From Vulcanimicrobiia bacterium (GTDB lineage Bacteria > Eremiobacterota > Eremiobacteria > Baltobacterales > Baltobacteraceae): a DNA stretch of 20,754 bases. Positions within the stretch are counted from its first letter, which is position 1, and every line of letters starts with the position of its first letter. Both the position numbers and the translations under genes were made by a program. The notes beneath the pieces were generated by a model. It was not told the DNA's origin and searched no databases. It saw only the letters and a list, made by a program, of their open reading frames with translations. Below are positions 13,409 to 20,515 of the stretch, in pieces. Location: assembly GCA_024281135.1 (NCBI GenBank), contig JAMXLG010000133.1, positions 1-20,754 of the forward strand, written 5' to 3'.

Positions 13409-14307
13409 GCGGGCGACGTGAGAATGTCGAGATAGTCAATGCCGGCCGGCGCAAGCACGTACGCGATCCCGTTGTTGCGTTGCCAGATTCGCTCGATCGC
13501 GGCGCGTGGATAAACCACGCGTACGAGCGGTGCGGCGGGGTCGTTCATCGCGCAATCGCCGGTTGCGGTAAATCCGCACAATACGGCTAAGTGCCCGTCG
13601 GAGTGTTCGATCGGAGCGCCGAGTAGTTCGCCGTCGCTCCAAGAGTACGAGATAATCACCGGCAAGTTGCGTTCGATCAGTCGCTGTGCTTGATCGAGAT
13701 TCTGGAGGTACGCAACGACCGCGCGTAGTCCCAAACTTCCGCTGTACGCGACGTTGAAGGACCAGTTGCCGGTGCCGTTGTAGGCGCGGTCCGCGACGCT
13801 GCGTGCCGTCTCTTCAACGCCGATGTCGATGCCGTGATACGAATTGACCATCGCGAGGCTCGTGGGACTGCACCATCCGCGTTCGCCTTCGACGATGTAC
13901 TGCGTGTAGCCGGGGACGTCGAGAATCAGCGCGTCGCGTGCGTAGGGGAGCGACGGCATCGTGTGCACCGGTGTCGCGAACGCGAGGAGATTGAAATCAA
14001 CGCCCTGCGCGTACAGCTCGATGCCGTCGAACGGCTGTTCAGCGTTGATCACGTCAACGTCGACTCGAATGCCTTCGCGATCGCTTTGCGCGCTAAACGA
14101 TTTCCGTCCGGTCGTTGTCCATTCAACGTAGTCGTACCACGATGTGGCCGGCATGCCGGCGCGCAATAGGCGAAACGAGAGTCGCCCGTGAGGCGAATAC
14201 GTGTTCCAGCTGACGACACCGGTGCGCGTCGCTTCGAATCGTAATGACGCGCCTTCACCGGTGTCGAGGACCTGCGCGAACGACGCTCCTAAATCTGCCA
14301 CTCCCAT
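13405..14307 (-). CDS. C39-like (papain-fold) cysteine peptidase family protein, apparently without signal peptide
   Basis: 300 aa from ATG at 14307. An upstream in-frame start at 14388 would overlap the preceding gene by 100 bp and adds no signal peptide. The N-terminal 110 residues look like a beta-rich domain. The C-terminal half is a peptidase C39-like domain: Cys146 in GERGWCSPTSLAMV, His239 in HSDGHLAVLCGF, and Asn255-Asp256 in CAMNDPAA complete the expected Cys-His-Asp/Asn arrangement. Homologs I know of this layout are usually secreted; neither start gives an export signal, so a cytoplasmic role on imported peptides is inferred. It overlaps the peptide-binding lipoprotein gene by 19 bp and trmL by 4 bp. 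Substrate unknown; peptide or amide bond cleavage is the family activity. Confidence 0.75.
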   Translation of the reverse strand: MGVADLGASFAQVLDTGEGASLRFEATRTGVVSWNTYSPHGRLSFRLLRAGMPATSWYDYVEWTTTGRKSFSAQSDREGIRVDVDVINAEQPFDGIELYAQGVDFNLLAFATPVHTMPSLPYARDALILDVPGYTQYIVEGERGWCSPTSLAMVNSYHGIDIGVEETARSVADRAYNGTGNWSFNVAYSGSLGLRAVVAYLQNLDQAQRLIERNLPVIISYSWSDGELLGAPIEHSDGHLAVLCGFTATGDCAMNDPAAPLVRVVYPRAAIERIWQRNNGIAYVLAPAGIDYLDILTSPA

Positions 14308-15899
14308 GCGTTCCACATGTCGACCAAAAATGCGGCCGGCTTGAATCCTTTGATGTCGGAGTTCACTCCGTAATATGCCTGTTCCCAATAGAAGAAAACC
14401 GCCGGAACGACCTGCCGGAGCCGCTCTTCTTCGCGTTGATAAAGACGCTTACGCTGGGCTGGGTCGAACGTTGCCGCTGCTGCGGCGCTTGTCTGGTCGA
14501 CAACAGGATCGCGAAGCCACGATGTGTTTGCGCCATGCGGAGGGATGAATGCGGAATTCCACGAGCCGGCGTTGTCGGGATCGGGCCCGTTGGTATCGAT
14601 CGACCATTCGAGATCGTACTTGCCCGTGTAGAGCGGGCCGTTTTCCGCGAACATCAGCGATGACGGATAATTGCGAATCGCAACGTCGAAGCCGAGCGCG
14701 CGCAACTGCGATTGCATCACGACTTCCGACTGCTCGTTGCTCTTTGCGCTCGTTGTTGCGGAAACCGTCAAACGCATCGGAACGCCGTTACGGCGCAAGA
14801 TGCCGTCGGGTCCCGGCGTCCATCCGGCTTGCGCGAGCAACGCGCGCGCATGCTTTGGATCGTAGCGGTACGGCGGCAGTGACGGAGCCGCCCACGACTG
14901 CGGGAAGACGTCCGAGACGGCAAGTTGATTGATGCCGTGATAGACCGTGTCGTTGATTTGTTTCCAGTTGATGCCTTCGGCGATAGCTTCACGCACGCGA
15001 ACGTCGGAAAGCAGTGGACGGCTTACATTAATGCCGAGATGCCGCCAATTGGCGATTAATCGATGCAGTACCGTTATGCCTTCGATCGACGCAAGGCGAG
15101 AAACGGAATTTGAGTCGACGTCGCGATAGAGATCGATTTCATGCGTCTGCAGCTGGCTCATGAGCGTGTTCGTGTCGGGCACGACTTTCCACACGAGTTG
15201 CTTCAAATGCGGCGCACCGCGCCAGTAATACGGATTCGGGACAAAGATGAGCGAGGAGCCGTGATTCCACTGCTTGAGCACGAACGGTCCGCTTGAAATC
15301 GGCGCGCTATTGATCGACGCGCGATTGATGTCGGGCAGCTTCTCCAACAGATGCGCGGGAAGCGGCGGGTATGCGGTGCCCCCCATCGTCAAGACGTCGA
15401 ATGCTGCAACGTTCGGACGTTTGAGATGCACGACGAGCGTGTAGTCATCAGGCGCGTCGGCGCTTGCAATCTGATCCCAGCCGTACCGTGATTTTACGTT
15501 GTTGCGCGGATTGAGGACCGCATGGTACGTGAAGAGCCAATCTTTCGCGGTAACCGGCGCCCCGTCCGACCAGCGCGCATTATGACGGAGATGAAGCGTG
15601 ATGGTCTTTCCGTCAGCGCTGATGCCGCCGTTCTTTGTCGTCGGAACGGTGACGGCGAGATCAGGGATGAAGTTACCGTTATTATCGTAGCGGATCAGAA
15701 ACGAGTAGAGCAGCGAACTCACTTCATCCGTCGACTCGTTGTTTCCAAACATCAAGTTGAGCGAGTCGGGTTCTTGCTGTTCGCCCATGCGCAAGACGCC
15801 GGGGATCGTCCATGGATGGCGTCCGCCTTCGCTGACATTGCCCGCCTTTGTGCATGCCGCGAGCGCGGCGAGAATGAGAAGTGCCGCTACTCGCCGCAC
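14289..15899 (-). CDS. ABC transporter substrate-binding lipoprotein, dipeptide/oligopeptide family (SBP_bac_5)
   Basis: 536 aa, the usual length for DppA/OppA-type proteins. The GTG start at 15899 gives a lipoprotein signal RRVAALLILAALAAC with lipobox LAAC and Cys16. The mature protein starts with GEQQEPDSLNLMF. Family-typical segments follow, including ALADG-type GDGAPVTAKDWLFTYHAV (as WSDGAPVTAKDWLFTY) and the later REAIAEGINWKQINDTVYHG. It would capture peptides (or, in this family, nickel or other small solutes) outside the inner membrane. No permease or ATPase gene lies in the window, so it is an orphan or uses a transporter encoded elsewhere. It overlaps the DgcN-like gene by 13 bp and the C39-like peptidase by 19 bp. 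The neighbouring D-Glu-type enzymes suggest murein peptides as ligand; this is inference. Confidence 0.9.
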   Translation of the reverse strand: MRRVAALLILAALAACTKAGNVSEGGRHPWTIPGVLRMGEQQEPDSLNLMFGNNESTDEVSSLLYSFLIRYDNNGNFIPDLAVTVPTTKNGGISADGKTITLHLRHNARWSDGAPVTAKDWLFTYHAVLNPRNNVKSRYGWDQIASADAPDDYTLVVHLKRPNVAAFDVLTMGGTAYPPLPAHLLEKLPDINRASINSAPISSGPFVLKQWNHGSSLIFVPNPYYWRGAPHLKQLVWKVVPDTNTLMSQLQTHEIDLYRDVDSNSVSRLASIEGITVLHRLIANWRHLGINVSRPLLSDVRVREAIAEGINWKQINDTVYHGINQLAVSDVFPQSWAAPSLPPYRYDPKHARALLAQAGWTPGPDGILRRNGVPMRLTVSATTSAKSNEQSEVVMQSQLRALGFDVAIRNYPSSLMFAENGPLYTGKYDLEWSIDTNGPDPDNAGSWNSAFIPPHGANTSWLRDPVVDQTSAAAAATFDPAQRKRLYQREEERLRQVVPAVFFYWEQAYYGVNSDIKGFKPAAFLVDMWNAWEWQI

Positions 15900-16942
15900 G
15901 GACGCTCTTTGCGCAGTGACGGCGCGATTGATTCGTAGAGCGCGTGCGGGCCATAGCGGACCACGTCGTCGGCAGGGAGCCCTGTTTCGGCTTTCGCGCG
16001 TTCGATCTCGGCGCGCGCGCGGGCATCGTCGAGTTTACGCGTGTTGAGCGCGATGCCGACGACACGCGCGGGCTTCACCGTTGCAAGCAGCGCCTCGTGA
16101 ATGCGGATCAGTTCGCGATAACCGAGCGTCGGCGTCATGTAGCTTTCGATGCGCGGGCGGACCGGATCGCATACGAGTACAAGTGCATCGGGCGCTGCGC
16201 CATACATGAGCGCGAGCGTCACGGGTGCGTACGCGGGATGATTGATCGAGCCTTGTCCTTCGACGATGATAACGTCGGGATTTCGTCGCGCCGCTTCGAG
16301 AACGAGTTGCTCGGTCGCGCCCGGCGCGAAATCCGCGATGACGCGATCGATCGAGATGCCCCACCCGGCAATCATGATTCCCGTTTGCCCAGTAGGCACG
16401 AACACGGGATGCTTTCCGGCCTCGCGTGCGGCACGCGCAAGTTCCAACGCGACGGTCATCTTGCCGACCGCGCAGTCATTGCCGACCATAAGCATGATCG
16501 GCGCCTTTACGTCATACGCCTCGCCGGAAAAAATCGGCGTATCGGGCGGCTTGCGGACGTCCCAAATCTGCGTTCCGCTCGCGCGCGCAGCGTCAGTGAA
16601 CTCCTGGTCCTCACCGAGCATGTCGTGCAGTCCGCTGACAATTTCGAGCTTTCCGCGGATCGCGCGCAGAATCTCGTTGCGCCATGCGTTCGGCAGTGCG
16701 CCACCTTTCGGCGCTGTTCCGATCAGCAACGAGGTCGGATGATAGGCAAATGCTTCTTCAACGGTACCGACGATCGGCGCATCGTTGCGAAGATGTGGCA
16801 AAACATCGCGGACTCTTTTGCCGGCCGAAGCGTGATCGATAACGGCGACGACCTCGTCTTCGCCATAGGCGACGACCCCGTGAGCGGTTTTTGCGTCGTT
16901 TGCGAAGTGCCCCGGAGCGAGAATAACGTAGCGCCGTTTCAT
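15887..16942 (-). CDS. DUF1611 protein, DgcN-like (D-glutamate N-acetyltransferase family)
   Basis: 351 aa. An N-terminal Rossmann-like part (1-140) contains VAVIDHASAGKRV and a GTAPKGG turn. It is followed by a P-loop domain with GNDCAVGKMT at 154-163 and VIIVEGQGSINHPAY as the Walker-B-like region. This is the DUF1611 layout. From recent literature as I recall it, marine-bacterial members named DgcN acetylate D-glutamate and work with the racemase DgcA. The gene directly upstream here is an enolase-superfamily racemase/epimerase (4-bp ATGA overlap), the same pairing. Length and motifs are complete. Alternative: another substrate within DUF1611, since the family is broad. Confidence 0.75.
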   Translation of the reverse strand: MKRRYVILAPGHFANDAKTAHGVVAYGEDEVVAVIDHASAGKRVRDVLPHLRNDAPIVGTVEEAFAYHPTSLLIGTAPKGGALPNAWRNEILRAIRGKLEIVSGLHDMLGEDQEFTDAARASGTQIWDVRKPPDTPIFSGEAYDVKAPIMLMVGNDCAVGKMTVALELARAAREAGKHPVFVPTGQTGIMIAGWGISIDRVIADFAPGATEQLVLEAARRNPDVIIVEGQGSINHPAYAPVTLALMYGAAPDALVLVCDPVRPRIESYMTPTLGYRELIRIHEALLATVKPARVVGIALNTRKLDDARARAEIERAKAETGLPADDVVRYGPHALYESIAPSLRKERPCGE

Positions 16943-17955
16943 GCTGCGACGCGCTCCTTCACGCCGAGTCCAGGCTCGTTCGGCAAGATCAGCTTTCCAC
17001 TCTTATAGGTGACGCCGCTGAAGGGATCGTCTTTCGTCAAGAACGGTCCGTCGATATCCGCCCAATCAACGAGCGGGGAAATATGCGCGGCCGCGGTCGC
17101 CGCAATTGCGCTTTCGACCATGCAGCCGAGCATGATTTTCATGCCAAGCGCACGCGCCGTGTGGATCATCGCGATAGCTCCACGAATGCCGCCCGTCTTC
17201 GCGAGTTTCACATTAACGCCGTCAACGCAGCCGATGAGATACGGCAAGTCGTTTGCCGTAAGTGAGTCCTCGTCGGTAACGATCGGAATTTCAGATCGTT
17301 CGCGAATCGCGCGTAGACCTTCGGGCGAACCCGCGGGAATCGGCTGTTCGCAAAACTCAATTTCGTACTTCGCAAGCTCGCCCAAAATCTCGATTGCGGT
17401 CTCGACGTTCCATCCCTCGTTGGCATCGATCCGGATCGTTCCGGTATAGCGATCGCGAATTGCTGCGATGGTCTCGACTTGTTCGCGGGCCGTACCAAGG
17501 CCGAGCTTTACTTTCAAAACCGGGTGATTGCCGATCTCGTCGAGCTTGCGCAATGTCGTTTCCGCGTCGCCGATGCCGATCGTGAACGATGTGACCGGAG
17601 TTCGCGCGGGGTCGAGGCCGAGCAGCGCGTAGAGCGGTTGTCCGAGGCGTTTGCCGATTAGGTCGTGCAGTGCGAGGTCCAGCCCCTCGCGCGCCGCCGG
17701 CGGAATCCCATCGTGGAGCAGTTCTTCGAGACGAAACGGATCGTCGAGGGTCGGTTGGTTTTCACTAAAGTACCGCTCGACGGTTTCGACGGATTCGCCA
17801 TAACGTGCAATCGGTGTGGACTCACCGAGGCCCTCGGTGGTACCGTCGCTCACCCGAAAGAGCGCGGTGCGTGCAACGGTTTCTTCGCTGCGCGCGATTT
17901 TGAACGGATATTTCAGCGGAAGCGCAAGTGGTGTGATCGAGAGGGAGAGACCCAT
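16939..17955 (-). CDS. Enolase-superfamily dipeptide epimerase / N-acetyl-amino-acid racemase, DgcA-like
   Basis: 338 aa. An N-terminal capping domain (about 1-115) precedes a TIM-barrel with all catalytic landmarks. LKVKLG has the KxK pair (Lys148, Lys150). Metal ligands are Asp177 (RIDANEGW), Glu203 (FCEQPI) and Asp228 (VTDEDS). NVKLAKTGG (248-256) carries the second catalytic lysine. MLGCMVESAIAATAAAH is the MES-type motif and ADIDGPF the D-x-D motif of L-Ala-D/L-Glu epimerases. Pairing with the DUF1611 gene favours N-acetyl-D-Glu racemase (DgcA); Ala-Glu dipeptide epimerisation in murein recycling is the alternative. ATG at 17955 has AGGAA 9 nt upstream (17965-17969). It is the first gene of the six-gene overlapping operon. 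Confidence 0.85.
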   Translation of the reverse strand: MGLSLSITPLALPLKYPFKIARSEETVARTALFRVSDGTTEGLGESTPIARYGESVETVERYFSENQPTLDDPFRLEELLHDGIPPAAREGLDLALHDLIGKRLGQPLYALLGLDPARTPVTSFTIGIGDAETTLRKLDEIGNHPVLKVKLGLGTAREQVETIAAIRDRYTGTIRIDANEGWNVETAIEILGELAKYEIEFCEQPIPAGSPEGLRAIRERSEIPIVTDEDSLTANDLPYLIGCVDGVNVKLAKTGGIRGAIAMIHTARALGMKIMLGCMVESAIAATAAAHISPLVDWADIDGPFLTKDDPFSGVTYKSGKLILPNEPGLGVKERVAA

Positions 17956-18028
17956 GGCATGCGCTTCCTGCTCGTTTGACGGCTCTCCTCGGCACTCGTG
18001 TTTTGAGCGTGTTAATCGTTACTGGTGA

Positions 18029-18520
18029 TCATCGCTGCACCGGTGAGTTCACGCGATAGACCGAACCGCCGTGATCGCGCCGTGTGTCCTCGCCCAAAGT
18101 TCGGGCAGCTTCCGTTTCACTTCCGAGGATGACGCGCCGTTCTTCCGCGTTGTCGTAACGTGGGTCGAAATGATTCATGAGACGAGCTGCCTTCGAACGA
18201 TTTTCGACCGCATGGTCCACTTCGTGACCGAGCCCGAGCGCCGGCGATTGACCGCCGCCGAGCGTAGTTCGCAGAGCACTGTACGGATCCCATCCGATCG
18301 TGTTGCTGCGTGGATCGAAGTAGTCTTCGTTGCGGGAGTTGATCTGCAAGATGTAATGACGGCCGTCGCCCGGATGTTCCAATCGTTGAAATAAACGCCG
18401 TTCTACGAGGTCGCGGTCGAGATAGGACTTTGCTTCCTCATACTGCTGCTCGCCGTCGCGTGGAACATCGAGATTTCCATGATGGATGTACGCGTCGCGC
18501 CCGACGGTCTGTATCTGCAT
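18029..18520 (-). CDS. M91-family (NleD-like) zinc metallopeptidase domain protein
   Basis: 163 aa from ATG at 18520; a TTG four codons earlier is possible, and neither has a clear Shine-Dalgarno. The protein carries GLGHEVDHAVE with a full HExxH zinc motif, His99-Glu100-Val-Asp-His103. It is preceded by YFDPRSNTIGWDPYSAL and followed by DNAEERRVILGSETEAARTLG. This order (NTI-WDP strand, HExxH, NxEE, E-A helix) is what I associate with peptidase M91, the family of the type III effector NleD and of many polymorphic-toxin tips. Here it stands alone: no signal peptide and no N-terminal delivery domain. It lies 73 bp upstream of the epimerase operon on the same strand and divergent from the alpha/beta hydrolase. 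Function unknown; effector or domesticated protease are both possible. Confidence 0.65.
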   Translation of the reverse strand: MQIQTVGRDAYIHHGNLDVPRDGEQQYEEAKSYLDRDLVERRLFQRLEHPGDGRHYILQINSRNEDYFDPRSNTIGWDPYSALRTTLGGGQSPALGLGHEVDHAVENRSKAARLMNHFDPRYDNAEERRVILGSETEAARTLGEDTRRDHGGSVYRVNSPVQR

Positions 18521-18548
18521 AGCGCATGTCAATCACGCGCGGCAGATC

Positions 18549-18589
18549 CGTTAGCTAGCGTCTAACGATGCGCCAAATGGCGATATAAT
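18549..18589 (+). promoter_or_regulatory. Promoter with perfect -10 and two operator-like inverted repeats
   Basis: A consensus -10, TATAAT, sits at 18584-18589, 34 bp before the hydrolase ATG. Directly upstream are two inverted repeats: CGTTAG-N7-CTAACG (18549-18567), covering the expected -35 position, and CGCCA-AA-TGGCG (18571-18582), filling the spacer and touching the -10. The -35 hexamer at 17-bp spacing (TCTAAC) is poor. Weak -35 plus dyads over the promoter suggests control by a dimeric repressor or activator. No regulator gene is adjacent. The reverse strand also reads TATTAT here, so the M91 gene may share the control region. Confidence 0.55.
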
Positions 18590-18623
18590 ACAAATTTACG
18601 CAAAGGCTCGGTAAGGAAAAGCT

Positions 18624-19388
18624 ATGATTACTCGACGCGCGTTTTCAACTGGTGTCGCGGCCGGAGTAGCAAGTTCGGTCCTCGGTTTCAATCCTGTGGT
18701 TCAACGCAATATCGTTTTCGTTCATGGTCTTTATGCCGACGGCTCGTGCTGGTCGGATGTGATCGTTCGTCTTCAGGCGGCCGGCTTTCGTTGTACGTCG
18801 GCGCAAAATCCGCTACGAACATTTGCTGATGACGTTGCTACGCTTCGGCGCGCGATCTCGATGCAAGACGGCCCGACGGTGCTCGTCGCCCATTCGTACG
18901 GTGGAATGGTTGCAACCGAGGCAGGAGTCGATCCTAAAATCGTTTCTCTCGTTTATATCGCTGCGCGCGCGCCGGATGCCGGCGAAGATTACCCTGCGCT
19001 TGCGAAGAAATTTCCGACGCCACCCGCAAGCATGGGGCTCGTCAAGATCGGTGACGACTTTTTAGCACTGAGCGAAACGGCGTTCTTAAATGATTTCGCC
19101 AACGGCGTTGATCCGGTCAAAGCGCGCGAGTTATATGCGGTGCAAGCTCCAAATGCGGCTTCGCTGACAACCACGGCTAAAACTACCGTTGCGGCGTGGC
19201 GATCCAAACCCACGTGGTATGCGGTGTCGAAACAAGATCGAACGATCAATCCGGACTTAGAGCGGTTCATGGCCAAACGGATGAAGGCGACGACGATCGA
19301 GCTCGACGCCGGCCATCTTTCACTGGTCAGTAACGTGCCGGAGGTAACAAACCTCATTTTGGAGGCCGCCGGCCGCCCCCAATCCTGA
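18624..19388 (+). CDS. Alpha/beta hydrolase with Tat-type N-terminus
   Basis: 254 aa. The N-terminus TRRAFSTGVAAGVASSVLG has a twin-arginine start and a hydrophobic core, suggesting Tat export; cleavage is not obvious. Catalytic features are the oxyanion strand VFVHGLYADGSCW (31-43), the nucleophile elbow AHSYGGM with Ser91, Asp205 in SKQDRTINPDL and His231 in DAGHLSLVSNVPEV. This pattern fits small esterase-like hydrolases of the MES/HNL-like branch; substrate not predictable. ATG at 18624 has AAGGA 6 nt upstream and a good -10 further up. It stands alone between the M91 gene (divergent) and the structured gap, converging on the sugar isomerase-like gene. Confidence 0.88.
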   Translation: MITRRAFSTGVAAGVASSVLGFNPVVQRNIVFVHGLYADGSCWSDVIVRLQAAGFRCTSAQNPLRTFADDVATLRRAISMQDGPTVLVAHSYGGMVATEAGVDPKIVSLVYIAARAPDAGEDYPALAKKFPTPPASMGLVKIGDDFLALSETAFLNDFANGVDPVKARELYAVQAPNAASLTTTAKTTVAAWRSKPTWYAVSKQDRTINPDLERFMAKRMKATTIELDAGHLSLVSNVPEVTNLILEAAGRPQS

Positions 19389-19641
19389 CTCTCTACGCCA
19401 ACTCTGGCCAGCGGACGAGCAGTTGAAAAGGCACAGGTAGGGTCTTGACCGCAGATGGTACTCTACAGAGGCTCGACTGCGCTTAGCGCGCACTACGCCA
19501 TAGGTGCCGAACCGACTTGGATACCTAGGGAGCATCAGCTCCGGATACGACGGGATCGTTTGGGCCTCGTGCTTACGATACCGGCGCCCGGGCCGCACCC
19601 ACCTGCGAGAACGCAGGTTCAGTTGCCTCGCGTGGAAGACG
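19389..19641. other. Non-coding gap with several stable hairpins
   Basis: 253 bp between two convergent genes; no convincing reading frame. It contains a long-range pairing GGTGCCG (19503-19509) with CGGCGCC (19582-19588), 7 bp including one G-U and enclosing 86 nt. Inside lie GGAGC-ATCA-GCTCC (19529-19542) and TCGT-GCTT-ACGA (19567-19578). A further hairpin is at 19601-19618. The layout resembles a small structured RNA, but no known RNA family was recognised and it does not fit a tRNA. Repeated hairpins may also just be termination structures. Confidence 0.35.
19601..19618. terminator. Strong hairpin between convergent genes (candidate bidirectional terminator)
   Basis: ACCTGCG-AGAA-CGCAGGT: a perfect 7-bp stem with a four-base loop. 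It lies 23 bp past the stop of the minus-strand sugar isomerase-like gene and about 210 bp past the hydrolase stop. No T-tract follows on either strand, so intrinsic termination is uncertain; it could instead be an RNA 3'-end stabiliser. Confidence 0.4.
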
Positions 19642-20346
19642 TTACTTGCGGTCGAGCGCAGATTGTGCTTGCGCGATGCGCCACCGGCGTATCGCGTTTG
19701 TCATTTCTGGGACCGGTGCGTCGCCGGTAAGCACGATGAATCCCAGATAGGAACTCCACGCGGCAACCGCATCGGGTTCGCCGAGTGCGTTCGCCCACAG
19801 TAGAACGGTCCGCTCGGCAAGATCCTCCGGATTGCTCGCTGCGTCGAAGGCTGCCGGTTCGATTCCGTAGCGAAGCCAAGCGGAATCCGTCTCCTTTGAG
19901 ACGCGTTTGCAGTCGTGCACGCTCGCGGCGAACGTACCCGGTTCGTTGCGTAGAGCAAGCGTGATGTTTGCGGCCTTCGCGAGGCCTGCCGCGTCGGATA
20001 GTTTCGCGAGCTGGGCGCTCCATGCAAGTGTGGTTTCATTCCCCAGCGGCGCGGCAATGAGCGGACTGCCGACTGCGACCGCCATCGCAAGCACCTGCCG
20101 CGTCGTCGCTGCATCCGCTGTGAAAAAGTCGGAACTCTCGAGCGCTGCAATCGTCAGTCCGAGATCGGTCGCCATCTTCTTTACTTGGGCGAGGTAGTCG
20201 TCATCGGTCCGCGGAAAGTGGCGCACGTCCAAGACGATGCCGTCGACGCTCAGCTCTCGTGCAGCGTGATCGAGAACCTCGAGCTGCGTCAGATCTCCTC
20301 GATCGAGCGCACCCGCGAACGCGCTGCTCGTGCAAGCTAGCTTCAT
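19642..20346 (-). CDS. Sugar-phosphate isomerase/epimerase-like TIM-barrel protein
   Basis: 234 aa, short for the xylose-isomerase-like / AP-endonuclease-2 family (usually 260-290). It begins MKLACTSSAFAGALDRGDLTQLEVLDHA, followed by DGIVLDVRHFP, a region matching the first barrel strands with metal-site-type acidic residues. LTIAALESSDFF and PLIAAPLG fit later strands. The expected metal-binding Glu/His set is not clearly complete: the E-N-x-type strand reads LALRNEPGT, and no obvious final Glu motif is present. It may therefore be a reduced or non-catalytic member. No signal peptide. It is divergent from rpiB, another sugar-phosphate enzyme, which may hint at related carbon metabolism. Substrate unknown. 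Confidence 0.7.
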   Translation of the reverse strand: MKLACTSSAFAGALDRGDLTQLEVLDHAARELSVDGIVLDVRHFPRTDDDYLAQVKKMATDLGLTIAALESSDFFTADAATTRQVLAMAVAVGSPLIAAPLGNETTLAWSAQLAKLSDAAGLAKAANITLALRNEPGTFAASVHDCKRVSKETDSAWLRYGIEPAAFDAASNPEDLAERTVLLWANALGEPDAVAAWSSYLGFIVLTGDAPVPEMTNAIRRWRIAQAQSALDRK

Positions 20347-20515
20347 GGGATCGCAACATTCACGCGGCGTAGTCCCGGTACATGTTTGCGCGCGCGAAAA
20401 TGTTTGTTAGGGCCGCCCCCGGGGAGAGTTTGCTAGTGAACGACGTTTATGCGGCCCATTGTGTGGGGGACCCACGCAGTGGGGGGCGTGGAGCTCGGAG
20501 CGGAGCGCCTTCAAA
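20347..20515. promoter_or_regulatory. Divergent intergenic region upstream of rpiB
   Basis: 169 bp expected to hold both promoters. Visible: a hairpin GTGTGGG-GGA-CCCACGC (20461-20477, 7 bp including one G-U), a G-rich near-repeat (GTGGGGGAC / GTGGGGGGCG), and two ATGTTTG direct repeats about 20 bp apart near 20380-20406. GGAG at 20502-20505 is a usable Shine-Dalgarno for rpiB. No convincing -10/-35 pair found. Confidence 0.35.

Noticed and set aside
15944..17008. 354-aa plus-strand open frame opposite the DgcN-like gene
   Set aside because: Arg/Asp-rich with no domain signal; the opposite strand has a complete P-loop protein.
18521..18532. TTG start for the M91 protein
   Set aside because: Four codons longer than the ATG at 18520 with no ribosome binding site in favour; kept only as an alternative.
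19503..19588. tRNA gene suggested by a 7-bp closing stem at tRNA-like length
   Set aside because: No T-loop (TTCRANY), D-arm or anticodon arm fits on either strand.
19455..19730. Small plus-strand frame in the gap after the hydrolase
   Set aside because: No family-like sequence and no Shine-Dalgarno; it runs into the antisense of the sugar isomerase-like gene.
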